Assembly (NCBI GenBank): GCA_022487055.1
Contig: JAKVJJ010000012.1
Span: 1-51,553, forward strand
DNA from: Oscillospiraceae bacterium
GTDB taxonomy: Bacteria > Bacillota > Clostridia > Oscillospirales > Acutalibacteraceae
Direction of reading: 5' to 3'
Length of the DNA stretch: 51,553 bases
The position numbers and the translations under genes were made by a program. A model generated the notes under the pieces. It saw only the letters and a list, made by a program, of their open reading frames with translations, had not been told where the DNA came from and searched no databases. Shown here in pieces: positions 31,517-39,518 of the stretch (positions within the stretch are counted from its first letter, which is position 1; each line of letters begins with the position of its first letter).

Positions 31517-32587
31517 ATGGCGAAGCTCACAAAGCGCGCTGATGGGCGCTATCAGCGCAGCATTACACTTGCAAACGGCAAGCGCAAAGTAGTATACGGC
31601 CACAGCATTGCTGAACTCAATGCCGCTGTGGATGCCGCCCGCGCCGCCGATAAGCAGGGCATTTCTGTAAGCAACCAAACGCTTGTTGGCGAATGGGCAA
31701 AGAAATGGCTAAAATCGTATAAAACCGGTCTTCGGGCCGGCACTCTTGTAATGTACCGCAATGCGTATAACGTTCACATCATGCAGTATCTCGGTGGCCT
31801 GAAACTGCGTGACATCAAACCTGTAAATGTGCGGGAAGTCATGCAAGGCTGTGCAGATTTATCAGAGTCCATGCAGCACAAAATACTGCTTACAATGCAG
31901 CAGATTTTCAAAACCGCTGCACAAAATGGCTTGATAATCAAGAACCCAGCTGAAGGGATATCCATCACGCCGCACAAGCGCCCAGAAAAAATTAAATGGT
32001 TGTCTGCTGAACAGCAACTTCAACTCATGAATAATGTATCGGACCCACGGGCACGGTTGTTCTGTGCGCTTGGACTATATGCCGGCCTGCGGCGCGAGGA
32101 AATACTGGGTTTGCAATGGGGTGACATATCCAACGACGGTATTACCGTTAATCGCGCCTCTGCATTTGTTTCCAGCAATCGGCCCGACAGCGTACAAGAC
32201 TTGAAAACAAAAGCTGCCCACCGCACGGTGCCAATCACAGATAAGCTCCGCACCGAACTAGATGCCGCTCCGCGCACTGGCTTGTATCTTATGACAAACG
32301 TCACTGGCCTGCAAATGACGCAAAGCGGATTCAAGCGGATGTGGGATAAGGTTGCAAAAGCAGTTGACTTCCGCGTTACACCGCATATGCTGCGGCATAC
32401 ATTTGCCACCTCTCTATATCACGCTGGTGTGGATGTTCGCACTGCTCAATACCTGCTCGGACACAGCAGCATCCAAATGACAGCAGACGTTTACACCCAT
32501 ATTGGCAAGGCCGATGCTTCCGACATTGCACCGACATTGAACGCTTATTTTTCAGGAAACGCACTGGCCACGGACGTTCATGGCTGA
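31517..32587 (+). CDS. int: Tyrosine integrase of the prophage
   Basis: A 356-residue phage integrase: N-terminal AP2-like DNA-binding part (KRADGRYQRSITLANGKRKV), SAM-like core-binding domain (about 55-155), and catalytic domain with LYAGLRREEILGLQW (first Arg), HMLRHTFATSLYHAG (H-x-x-R) and LLGHSSIQMTADVYTHI (His and the nucleophile Tyr). It recombines attP with the tRNA-Arg attB. It lies 114 nt from the tRNA-derived attachment site, the normal arrangement. Confidence 0.95.
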   Translation: MAKLTKRADGRYQRSITLANGKRKVVYGHSIAELNAAVDAARAADKQGISVSNQTLVGEWAKKWLKSYKTGLRAGTLVMYRNAYNVHIMQYLGGLKLRDIKPVNVREVMQGCADLSESMQHKILLTMQQIFKTAAQNGLIIKNPAEGISITPHKRPEKIKWLSAEQQLQLMNNVSDPRARLFCALGLYAGLRREEILGLQWGDISNDGITVNRASAFVSSNRPDSVQDLKTKAAHRTVPITDKLRTELDAAPRTGLYLMTNVTGLQMTQSGFKRMWDKVAKAVDFRVTPHMLRHTFATSLYHAGVDVRTAQYLLGHSSIQMTADVYTHIGKADASDIAPTLNAYFSGNALATDVHG

Positions 32588-32700
32588 CTACATTTTTGAC
32601 TACACACTTGTGATTTTTGCTGTACTTTCGTGCGGTAAACAATCGCATGTTGAAGCCATTTTTGTGCTCACGCAGCAACACGTTTTATCATAATATTTGC

Positions 32701-32745
32701 CTCCGACTCCAAAGGCCAGAGGTTCGAATCCTCCCAGGCGCACCA
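32701..32745 (+). repeat. Prophage attachment site: 3' half of tRNA-Arg(CCG)
   Basis: The 45 nt read as the end of a tRNA: anticodon loop CTCCGAC (anticodon CCG), half anticodon stem TCCAA, variable AGGCC, T arm with loop TTCGAAT, acceptor strand CAGGCGC, A, CCA. No matching 5' half lies upstream, where sequence is phage-like. So this is the att copy at the integrase end; the intact tRNA should be at the other end, left of the window. Crossover probably lies in the anticodon loop/stem. Confidence 0.75.
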
Positions 32746-32751
32746 CACAAA

Positions 32752-32803
32752 GCCCGCACGGTTAAGCCATTTCTTAATGGTTTGGCTGTGCGGGTTGTTT
32801 TTG
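32752..32803 (+). terminator. tRNA-linked terminator just outside the prophage
   Basis: CCCGCAC (32753-32759) pairs with GTGCGGG (32788-32794), with a second inner stem, followed by TTGTTTTT. It originally ended the tRNA-Arg transcript. Confidence 0.75.
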
Positions 32804-32806
32804 TTT

Positions 32807-33003
32807 TCGGATAAATCTGAAGTTGTTCGCGGCGTTTCGTCATCAAACAAAAAGCCACGCTGCAAAACCATTTGACTTCCAGGCGTCTTTCAGCGCAGAC
32901 GAAAACTTTTCCCCAAAATTTTGTATCTCTTTATTTGAAAATTTAGTTTCCCATATTATACCTTATGTGGTGACTCTTGAACAAGTATTTTTATAAAGAA
33001 AAA
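32807..33003. other. Intergenic, no gene seen
   Basis: About 200 nt of sequence between the tRNA terminator and the thiamine operon terminator. I see no ORF with a ribosome site and no clear structure. A frame running back through the tRNA half is an artefact. Confidence 0.6.
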
Positions 33004-33043
33004 TTCCCGGCCTGCCGCAGAGTGCGCAGCAAACCGGGAACTT
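33004..33043 (-). terminator. Terminator of the thiamine transport operon
   Basis: On the minus strand TTCCCGG pairs with CCGGGAA around an inner GC stem, followed by TTTTTC. It lies just after the ATPase gene. Confidence 0.75.
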
Positions 33044-33055
33044 CACTCAACTAGG

Positions 33056-33799
33056 TTAAAGTCTTAATAAGCTTATAATTTTTCGCTTATACTGCAGGAA
33101 CTCATCCGTTAGGGTGAATTCCCGGGTACGCGGTTTTGGTACATTCACTGGCAGCTCGGCGATAATTTTGCCGGGCTTACCCGCTAAAATATAAATGCGG
33201 TCAGAAAGCAGAATGGCCTCATCAATATCGTGCGTAATGAACAACGTGGAAAGTTCAATCTTCTGCATCACATTCAGATACCATGTGTGCATAGCATCCT
33301 TCGTAATGGTGTCCAGCGCGGAAAAAGGTTCATCCAGCAAGGCAACACCTTCGCTGCTCAGATAAGTGCGCAGCAAAGCCGCACGCTGCCGCATTCCGCC
33401 GGAAAGCTGAGCCGGCCACTTTTTTTGCGTACCGTCCAGCCCGAACTCCGCAAAATGAGCACTGGCCTGCTCTCTTGCTTCTTTTTTCGGCACACCATGC
33501 AAAATCAGCGGCAGAGCAGTATTATCCACCACGGTGCGGTAAGGCAGGAGCAAATCTTTCTGCAGCATATAAGCAATGTGGCCGGCGTTTCCGGTTATCT
33601 CTTGGCCCTTAAGAAACACATGACCGCAGTCCGGCTCCATCAGCCCAGAAATGACATTGAAAAGCGTAGTCTTTCCAGCGCCGCTCACCCCTAGCAGGCT
33701 GACAAGTTCCCGGTCACGCAGTTCAATACTGACACTGTCCAGAATTTTTGTTGTGCCATAACTTTTAGAAATGCCCTCTGCTGTCAGTTTTGTATCCAT
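33056..33799 (-). CDS. thiZ: ABC transporter ATP-binding protein (ThiZ-like)
   Basis: A 247-residue ATPase with Walker A GVSGAGKTT, Q-loop MLQKDLLLPYRT, signature LSGGMRQR, Walker B VALLDEPFSALD and H-switch FITHDIDEA. It belongs to the nitrate/sulfonate/taurine-like group. Its operon has a thiamine-type binding protein, a permease and a TPP riboswitch, so it energises uptake of thiamine or its HMP precursor. Last gene of the operon, 9 nt after the binding protein. Confidence 0.85.
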   Translation of the reverse strand: MDTKLTAEGISKSYGTTKILDSVSIELRDRELVSLLGVSGAGKTTLFNVISGLMEPDCGHVFLKGQEITGNAGHIAYMLQKDLLLPYRTVVDNTALPLILHGVPKKEAREQASAHFAEFGLDGTQKKWPAQLSGGMRQRAALLRTYLSSEGVALLDEPFSALDTITKDAMHTWYLNVMQKIELSTLFITHDIDEAILLSDRIYILAGKPGKIIAELPVNVPKPRTREFTLTDEFLQYKRKIISLLRL

Positions 33800-33808
33800 A
33801 ACTGCCTC

Positions 33809-34873
33809 TTATTTTGTAAGATAATCGTTTGAGAAACCTGTATTGTCTGGAATTGTCTTGCTGACAAGTTTGTTATCTGAAAGCCACTTATAGAAAGCGT
33901 TCCAGCGTTTCGGGTTAATGTAACCCCACTGGCTAACTTCCGCCTTATACTTGTCCTTCAGCCATTCCTGGCTTTTTGTAATCAGCTTTTTGCTGCTCTT
34001 AAGGTCCGGCACCTGCTGAATCAGCAAGTTAGCGGCATCGACCGGTTTATCAATCGCATATTCATAGCCTTTCTTGCAAGCAGCGAGAAATTTCTTTGCA
34101 GTTTCCGGTTCTTTTTTCAGGAAGGCATTGTTTGCAATCATAACCGGTGTGTAGCAATCAAATACCGGATTAACATCCTTAAAAGCAAAGAAATTGAGCT
34201 TGACGCCCTGCACTTCACCGGCAATGCCGTCCCAGCCATAATAAATCCATGCCGTGTCCGCGTTGGATTGAAGCTGCACAATAGAATTGTCGCCGGACGG
34301 AACCATCTTCACTTTGGAGAAATCACCGCCGTCATGATTGACAACATATTTGATGACGCCTTTTTCCACTGGTGTGTCCCATGTGGCATAGGAACGATTG
34401 GTCATATCCTTCGGGCGGGTGATGTTTTTGCTCTTGACCGACGCAATGCCGGAAGTGTTGTGCTGAATAATGGCAGCCACAGCCGTAATGGGCAGCGGCG
34501 TCTTGGAGGTCAGTGCCGTTGCCATATCGGTGTCCTGAAAACCGATGCCAAACTGTGCATTGCCGGAACCAACCAGTGCCGCTGTTCCGGACTCCGGCGG
34601 CTGCTCGATTTCTACATCTAGGCCTTCGTCTTTAAAGTAACCCAGTGCCTGCGCAACATAGATGCCAGTATGGTCGGTGTTTGGCGTGTAATCCAGCACA
34701 AATTTAATTTTCTCCAGCTTGCCGGAAGCAGGCTGCGTGGAAGCTGTCTTGCCCTGTGCATTACTGACTGCGGATGCAGAGGAAACACTGCCGCCACAGG
34801 CTGTCATAGAAAGTGCCATAGCTGCCGCCAGCACGGAAGCAGTAATGGTTTTGCTTATAAAATTGTTTTTCAT
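33809..34873 (-). CDS. thiY: Thiamine/HMP-binding lipoprotein (ThiY/NMT1 family)
   Basis: A 354-residue periplasmic-type binding protein anchored as a lipoprotein: signal peptide with lipobox MTACGG (Cys about 26). The NMT1/THI5-like fold shows KFVLDYTPNTDHTGIYVAQ, GYFKDEGLDVEIEQPPESG, ATWDTPVEKGVIKYVV, and WIYYGWDGIAGEVQ. It captures HMP-type pyrimidine or thiamine and delivers it to the permease. The C-terminal QWGYINPKRWNAFYKWL is conserved in ThiY-like proteins. It lies between permease and ATPase genes. Confidence 0.87.
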   Translation of the reverse strand: MKNNFISKTITASVLAAAMALSMTACGGSVSSASAVSNAQGKTASTQPASGKLEKIKFVLDYTPNTDHTGIYVAQALGYFKDEGLDVEIEQPPESGTAALVGSGNAQFGIGFQDTDMATALTSKTPLPITAVAAIIQHNTSGIASVKSKNITRPKDMTNRSYATWDTPVEKGVIKYVVNHDGGDFSKVKMVPSGDNSIVQLQSNADTAWIYYGWDGIAGEVQGVKLNFFAFKDVNPVFDCYTPVMIANNAFLKKEPETAKKFLAACKKGYEYAIDKPVDAANLLIQQVPDLKSSKKLITKSQEWLKDKYKAEVSQWGYINPKRWNAFYKWLSDNKLVSKTIPDNTGFSNDYLTK

Positions 34874-34940
34874 GTAAAATATATCTCCTCAGAGCTAACA
34901 TAAAATATGTTTCCATAGTTTTCATTTTACCTGCCTGTCA

Positions 34941-35735
34941 CTATTGACAGGTACTTTCCGATGTTTCTTCACGGCAGTTCTGCTCCCATGGCATACAGAC
35001 ACGCTGCAACACATCCACCAGCTTCATCAGCACAAGGCTGATAACCGACACCAGCAGGATGACCGCAAACATCCTGTCATAAGCATAACTTTTGCGCACA
35101 CGCGTCATATAAACGCCCAGACCAGAATTGCCGCCCAACCACTCCGCCACCACAGCGCCGATGACAGAATAAGACACGCTGATGCGCAGACCAGAAAAGA
35201 AATTGCTGAGCGAATACGGCATCTTTACATGGCAGAAAATCTGCCACCGGCTGCTCCCCATAGTTCGCATCAGGTTAATCACATCCGGGTCCGCACTGGT
35301 GAATCCATTCAGCAGCCCGACCGCAATCGGGAAATAACAGGAAATCACCACAAGGATAATCTTTGGCGACATATCATAGCCAAACCACAGCACCAGCAAC
35401 GGCGCAATCGCAACCGTTGGCACAGTTTGTGTCAGTATCAAAATTGGATACAGGCTTTTTTTCACCAGGCGGAATCTGTCCATCAGGTAAGCGGAACCGA
35501 ATGCCAGCGTAATGGCTATCAGCATTCCCCAGAAAGTTTCCTGCAAAGAAGTGGCGGCATTCTCCATCAGGGATGAAAAATCATCGACAAATGCCTCCAC
35601 TACCTGCACCGGGCTTGGCAACATGAAATTCGGCACCACACCCAGCGAAACAACCGACTGCCAGACAATCAAGACAATCAGAATGAGAAAAACCGGTGAC
35701 AGTTTATCTGTGATACTTTGTAACTTTCTGTGCAA
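34941..35735 (-). CDS. thiX: ABC transporter permease (ThiX-like)
   Basis: A 264-residue permease with about six membrane segments. The EAA-type loop reads INLMRTMGSSRWQIFCHVKMPYSL, and FFSGLRISVSYSVIGAVVAEW is typical of the SsuC/ThiX family. The start TTG 35735 overlaps the preceding gene by 32 nt with GGGGTG upstream; no better start lies before the first helix. It forms the channel of the thiamine/HMP importer. Confidence 0.85.
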   Translation of the reverse strand: MHRKLQSITDKLSPVFLILIVLIVWQSVVSLGVVPNFMLPSPVQVVEAFVDDFSSLMENAATSLQETFWGMLIAITLAFGSAYLMDRFRLVKKSLYPILILTQTVPTVAIAPLLVLWFGYDMSPKIILVVISCYFPIAVGLLNGFTSADPDVINLMRTMGSSRWQIFCHVKMPYSLSNFFSGLRISVSYSVIGAVVAEWLGGNSGLGVYMTRVRKSYAYDRMFAVILLVSVISLVLMKLVDVLQRVCMPWEQNCREETSESTCQ

Positions 35736-36009
35736 TCGTCAGCACCCCGCCTTCCGGCTTATAACTGATTTTTACATAAGAAGCGACTTGCGGGCAGCCT
35801 GCCTTGATGGCAATATACTGGCACTGCTTCACAATCTCCATGAGCTGCTCATAGTCGCCTTCCAGTGTGGTTTCAAACGGCCCGACATAATAATTGACGC
35901 CGGTACTCTTGATATAGGCAATAACTTCATCGACAATACGCACGACTTCCTCATCGGTATCGACGTGCGGCAGGACTTGAATTGCTACACTTGCAGGGAA
36001 TTTTTCCAT
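35704..36009 (-). CDS. Thiamine-binding MTH1187/YkoF-like protein
   Basis: A 101-residue ferredoxin-fold protein: ASVAIQVLPHVDTDEEVVRIVDEVIAYI, NYYVGPFETTLEGDYEQLMEIV, QYIAIKAGCPQVASYVKI. The MTH1187/YkoF family binds thiamine and recurs in TPP-regulated operons. ATG 36009 has AGGAGAG upstream; the frame continues into the riboswitch but that part is untranslated. First gene after the terminator. Confidence 0.85.
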   Translation of the reverse strand: MEKFPASVAIQVLPHVDTDEEVVRIVDEVIAYIKSTGVNYYVGPFETTLEGDYEQLMEIVKQCQYIAIKAGCPQVASYVKISYKPEGGVLTIAQKVTKYHR

Positions 36010-36087
36010 TGTTCTTGCTCTCCTTTTTGATAGAAAAATATTGTGGGCAATCCGGGCGCATATGTATTCAAACTCTCTGACGGGCAC

Positions 36088-36120
36088 AAAAAGGCCGCCT
36101 GACAAATCTGACAGGCGGCC
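36088..36120 (-). terminator. Riboswitch-controlled terminator
   Basis: A perfect GGCCGCCTGTCAGA-type stem with its complement, then TTTTTGTG, 22 nt beyond the TPP aptamer and ahead of the first gene. With TPP bound the operon should stop here. Confidence 0.88.
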
Positions 36121-36142
36121 GGTAATTGGCATGATGTGCTGT

Positions 36143-36232
36143 GTTACCTCCGCCGGCATTGTCCGGATCAGGCAAAAGGGTCCGGGATTTCTCCCATCTC
36201 AGCCAAGCCCCGTAAGAACTCAGCACCCCATT
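36143..36232 (-). promoter_or_regulatory. TPP riboswitch (thi box)
   Basis: On the minus strand the conserved elements occur in order: GGGGTGC, GGCTGAGATGG, GACCCTTTTG, CCTGATCCGG, AATGCCGGCGGAGG. This is the THI aptamer that binds thiamine pyrophosphate. It precedes a strong terminator and the transporter operon, so uptake is shut off when TPP is plentiful. Confidence 0.95.
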
Positions 36233-36247
36233 TGTGAATACGCTAAC

Positions 36248-36276
36248 ATTGTATCTCACACGGTGGATTTTGTCAA
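36248..36276 (-). promoter_or_regulatory. Promoter of the thiamine transport operon
   Basis: Minus strand TTGACA (36271-36276), 17 bp, TACAAT (36248-36253), ending just before the aptamer and lying immediately after the copA stop. Confidence 0.75.
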
Positions 36277-36294
36277 CTGAAGGTGTGTAAAATT

Positions 36295-38874
36295 TCAGTC
36301 ATGTGTCACGCTGCCTGGCTGATAACCGGCATCTTTAACAGCATTCTGCAGGGCTGTGTCTGTCACATCCGCATTGCAGGTAACCACGGCATTTTTGTCT
36401 TTCAGGCTGACTTCTGCCGCTGTCACTCCCGACACCTTCTGCAGTGCCTCCTGCACATGCGCCTGACAATGTGCACACATCATACCTTCCACAGCAATCG
36501 TCTTTTTCATAGCAAACACTTCCTGTTTCATTATAATTTTATCACTGTCTGCAGCCTTTGGCGCAGATGATAATTCTGTTTTATCCCGTTGGACAGATGT
36601 TTCCTGTTTCGGACGGAACCCACGCAGCCGAAGCGCATTCGTCACCACAAATACGCTGCTCAAACTCATTGCAGCAGCAGCAAACATTGGGTTGAGCTGC
36701 CAACCAAGCAACGGATAAAATACGCCGGCCGCCAGCGGAATACCCAAGCTGTTATAAAAGAACGCCCAGAAAAGATTTTCCTTTACGTTGCGGATGACCG
36801 CGCGGGAAAGCTCAATCGCCGTCACCGCATCCTGCAGACTACTTTTCATCAGCACCACATCCGCGCTGGCAATGGCGACATCTGTGCCGGCGCCAATGGC
36901 AATGCCGACATCCGCGCGGGTAAGTGCCGGCGCATCGTTAATGCCATCGCCAATCATTGCGACCTTGTGCCCCTGTTCCTGCAGAGAACGCACTTCATGT
37001 TCTTTGTCCTGCGGCATGACTTCCGCCACCGCACGGTCAATGCCAAGCTGCTTGCGGACTGCTTCCGCCGTCCTGCGGCTGTCTCCGGTCAGCATCACCA
37101 CAGACAGGCCCATGTGCCGCATCGCCTGAACCGCGCCCATGCTATCCGGCTTTATGGTATCTGCCGCGGCAATTATGCCCATCAGAGAGTCGCCTTTTGC
37201 AAAGTAGAGCGGTGTCCGGCCGGACTCTGCCAGCTTGTCCGCCTGTTCCTGCACGGTATTTGTATCGACACCGCACGCCTGCATAAATGCTGCATTGCCC
37301 GCACTGCAGGATGCTCCGGCAAACCGGGCACGCACACCGCGCCCCGGAACCGCTTGAAAATCAGAAATCTTCTGTGCCGTAATGCCATTCTGCTCCGCAT
37401 AGCGTAAAACAGCCTGCGCCAAAGGATGCTCACTGGCCTTTTCCAGTGATACCGCTGTGGTCAACAGTTCTTCACGGGTAAAGTCTGGCTGCACCAGAAT
37501 GTCCGTCACTTCCGGTCTGCCCTGCGTGATGGTTCCAGTTTTATCCAGCACAACGGTATCCACTTGATGCGCTGTTTCCAGTGCCTGTGCGGATTTATAC
37601 AAAATGCCGAACTGCGCACCCCGGCCAGTGCCCACCATAATGGCAACCGGTGTGGCAAGTCCCAATGCGCACGGACAGGAAATGACCAGCACTGCAATTC
37701 CGGCACGCAAAGCAAATTCGGTACCATAGCCCAGCAGCAGCCACACTATGGCAGTCACGGCGGCAATGCAAATGACAACCGGCACGAACACACCCGCAAT
37801 TTTATCCGCCAAACGGGCAATCGGTGCCTTGCTGCTGCCTGCATCCTCCACCAGCCGAATAATCTGTGCAAGTGTAGTATCGTCCCCCACTTTTTCCGCG
37901 CGAAAAACCAATCTGCCGGTGCCGTTTACCGTCGCGGTAATCACTTCATCTCCGGCTTTTTTCTCCACCGGAATGCTCTCTCCGGTGATAGCACTCTGGT
38001 CAACTGCCGAAAGGCCTTCTGTCACCACACCATCCACCGGGATTCCGGCGCCGGGCTTCACCACAATCAAGTCACCTGCTTGCACACTATCCACCGAAAT
38101 TTCCTGTTCCTGACCATCTTTCAGTACCGTGGCAGTTTGTGGTTTTAAATCCAGCAGTTTTTCCACTGCCTCTGTTGTCTGTCCGCGGGAACGGCTCTCC
38201 AGATATTTGCCGACCGTAATGAGCGTCAGAATCGTTCCGGCGGACTCAAAGTACAAATCCATATGATATTTTTCCGCCAAAGCCATGTCTCCGCTTGCCA
38301 GCCCGTTTCCCATCCGGCATATGGCAAATACGCCATAAACAACGGCAGCCGTGGCACCAATGGCAATCAGGCTGTCCATATTCGGGGCACGCTGAAACAG
38401 AGAACGGAAGCCGCCGATAAAATAGTTGCGGTTAATATAGGCAATCGGAAGCAAAAGCAGAAACTGCGCCATACCATAGGAAATGGCGTTGTGCATTCCG
38501 CTGAGAAACGGTGGCAACGGCATCCCCACCATGTGCCCCATGGAGAGATAAAGCAGCGGCACAAAGAAGATAATCGACACAATCAGCCGGTTTTTCATGG
38601 CGTGCAGTTCTTCCTGCGCACGCTGGCGAGCTGATTTTTCGGCAGCGGCGGCACTTTGCTTTCCAACGGGCTGTGCCCCATAGCCGGCTTTCTTCACAGC
38701 AGAGCAGATATCCTGTTCATTCAGTGCCGTATCATCAAACTGCGCCGTCATTGTGCCGGAAAGCAAGTTGACCGCACACTCCTGCACGCCGGACAATGCA
38801 CTGACTGACTTCTGCACATGAGCCTGACAGGCAGCGCAGGTCATGCCGGTCACTGTAAATTTTTCCTGTTTCAT
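36295..38874 (-). CDS. copA: Cu(I)-exporting P-type ATPase CopA with extra C-terminal HMA domain
   Basis: An 859-residue P1B ATPase. N-terminal HMA domain with GMTCAACQAHV; membrane core with the CPCALGLATP metal site; phosphorylation site DKTGTITQG; HP motif SEHPLAQAV; hinge MIGDGINDAPAL. After the last helices, an 80-residue linker leads to a second HMA domain at the C terminus (GMMCAHCQAHV), which looks like a fused CopZ chaperone. It exports Cu(I). ATG 38874 is preferred because GGAG precedes it; ATG 38886 is possible. The divergent metal regulator suggests metal-dependent control. Confidence 0.93.
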   Translation of the reverse strand: MKQEKFTVTGMTCAACQAHVQKSVSALSGVQECAVNLLSGTMTAQFDDTALNEQDICSAVKKAGYGAQPVGKQSAAAAEKSARQRAQEELHAMKNRLIVSIIFFVPLLYLSMGHMVGMPLPPFLSGMHNAISYGMAQFLLLLPIAYINRNYFIGGFRSLFQRAPNMDSLIAIGATAAVVYGVFAICRMGNGLASGDMALAEKYHMDLYFESAGTILTLITVGKYLESRSRGQTTEAVEKLLDLKPQTATVLKDGQEQEISVDSVQAGDLIVVKPGAGIPVDGVVTEGLSAVDQSAITGESIPVEKKAGDEVITATVNGTGRLVFRAEKVGDDTTLAQIIRLVEDAGSSKAPIARLADKIAGVFVPVVICIAAVTAIVWLLLGYGTEFALRAGIAVLVISCPCALGLATPVAIMVGTGRGAQFGILYKSAQALETAHQVDTVVLDKTGTITQGRPEVTDILVQPDFTREELLTTAVSLEKASEHPLAQAVLRYAEQNGITAQKISDFQAVPGRGVRARFAGASCSAGNAAFMQACGVDTNTVQEQADKLAESGRTPLYFAKGDSLMGIIAAADTIKPDSMGAVQAMRHMGLSVVMLTGDSRRTAEAVRKQLGIDRAVAEVMPQDKEHEVRSLQEQGHKVAMIGDGINDAPALTRADVGIAIGAGTDVAIASADVVLMKSSLQDAVTAIELSRAVIRNVKENLFWAFFYNSLGIPLAAGVFYPLLGWQLNPMFAAAAMSLSSVFVVTNALRLRGFRPKQETSVQRDKTELSSAPKAADSDKIIMKQEVFAMKKTIAVEGMMCAHCQAHVQEALQKVSGVTAAEVSLKDKNAVVTCNADVTDTALQNAVKDAGYQPGSVTHD

Positions 38875-38967
38875 AAGCGTCTCCATTTCAAAGAGTCAAA
38901 TTGCAGACAGGACAAATTTCATGTCATTTTTTTCATGCCTGCATTAACTATACGGCTCCCAATAGTT

Positions 38968-39060
38968 AGTATACACTTACTGTCCAAAAAATCAATTCCC
39001 CTTGACTTTTTCTTCCTGCTTGGTATAATGAACGTATGAACATCAATTCATATGTTCATA
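38968..39060. promoter_or_regulatory. Divergent metal-responsive promoters with SmtB/ArsR operator
   Basis: Rightward: TTGACT 39002-39007, 16 bp, TATAAT 39024-39029, followed by the inverted repeat TATGAACAT (39035-39043) / ATGTTCATA (39052-39060), a typical SmtB/CadC-family operator just past the start of transcription. Leftward for copA: minus-strand TTGATT 38990-38995, 16 bp, TATACT 38968-38973, with an imperfect GTTAGT/ACTTAC dyad at the -10. Confidence 0.75.
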
Positions 39061-39082
39061 CAAGCAGAAAGGGGATGTTTCC

Positions 39083-39466
39083 ATGCCCGATAAAAATGGA
39101 ATGGAACGCTGTGACTTCATCCATGTGCATGAGGATATTGTCAAGCGTGTGCAGCAAACTGTGCCGGATGAAGAAGTCCTTTATGACCTGGCCGAACTTT
39201 TCAAAGTTTTTGGTGACAGCACCCGCATTAAAATTCTTTATGTCCTTTTTGAAAGTGAAATGTGTGTGTGTGACATTGCACAGCTTCTGAATATGAATCA
39301 GTCGGCCATCTCTCACCAGCTCCGTGTACTCAAGCAGAGTCAGCTGGTCAAATACCGCCGCGATGGAAAAACCGTATTTTACTCTCTGGCAGATGACCAT
39401 GTGCGCACCATTCTAGGCACCGGCATGGAGCACCTGGCAGAGCTGACTAATAACAATGGCAACTGA
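39083..39466 (+). CDS. ArsR/SmtB family metal sensor (CadC/CzrA-like)
   Basis: A 127-residue repressor with a winged HTH (AQLLNMNQSAISHQLRVLKQSQLV). The alpha3 metal-site motif SEMCVCDIA and C-terminal alpha5 residues (DDHVRTILGTGMEH) fit cadmium/zinc/lead sensors of the SmtB/CadC family. Metal binding releases the operator. It heads the operon with the CadA-like pump, 52 nt upstream of it. Confidence 0.9.
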   Translation: MPDKNGMERCDFIHVHEDIVKRVQQTVPDEEVLYDLAELFKVFGDSTRIKILYVLFESEMCVCDIAQLLNMNQSAISHQLRVLKQSQLVKYRRDGKTVFYSLADDHVRTILGTGMEHLAELTNNNGN

Positions 39467-39518
39467 GTTCCGAATTCTGACTTTTCAAAATTGACAATGG
39501 AGAAATGAGGAAAGATTT

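Noticed and set aside
32668-32871. A minus-strand ORF through the tRNA half (ends near EDSNLWPLESEAN)
   Set aside because: This is the usual false translation of a tRNA 3' end; no ribosome site.
39083-39466. Regulator assigned to copper (CsoR/CopY type)
   Set aside because: The protein is clearly ArsR/SmtB with a CVC metal motif and the dyad is SmtB-like; whether it also controls copA is open.
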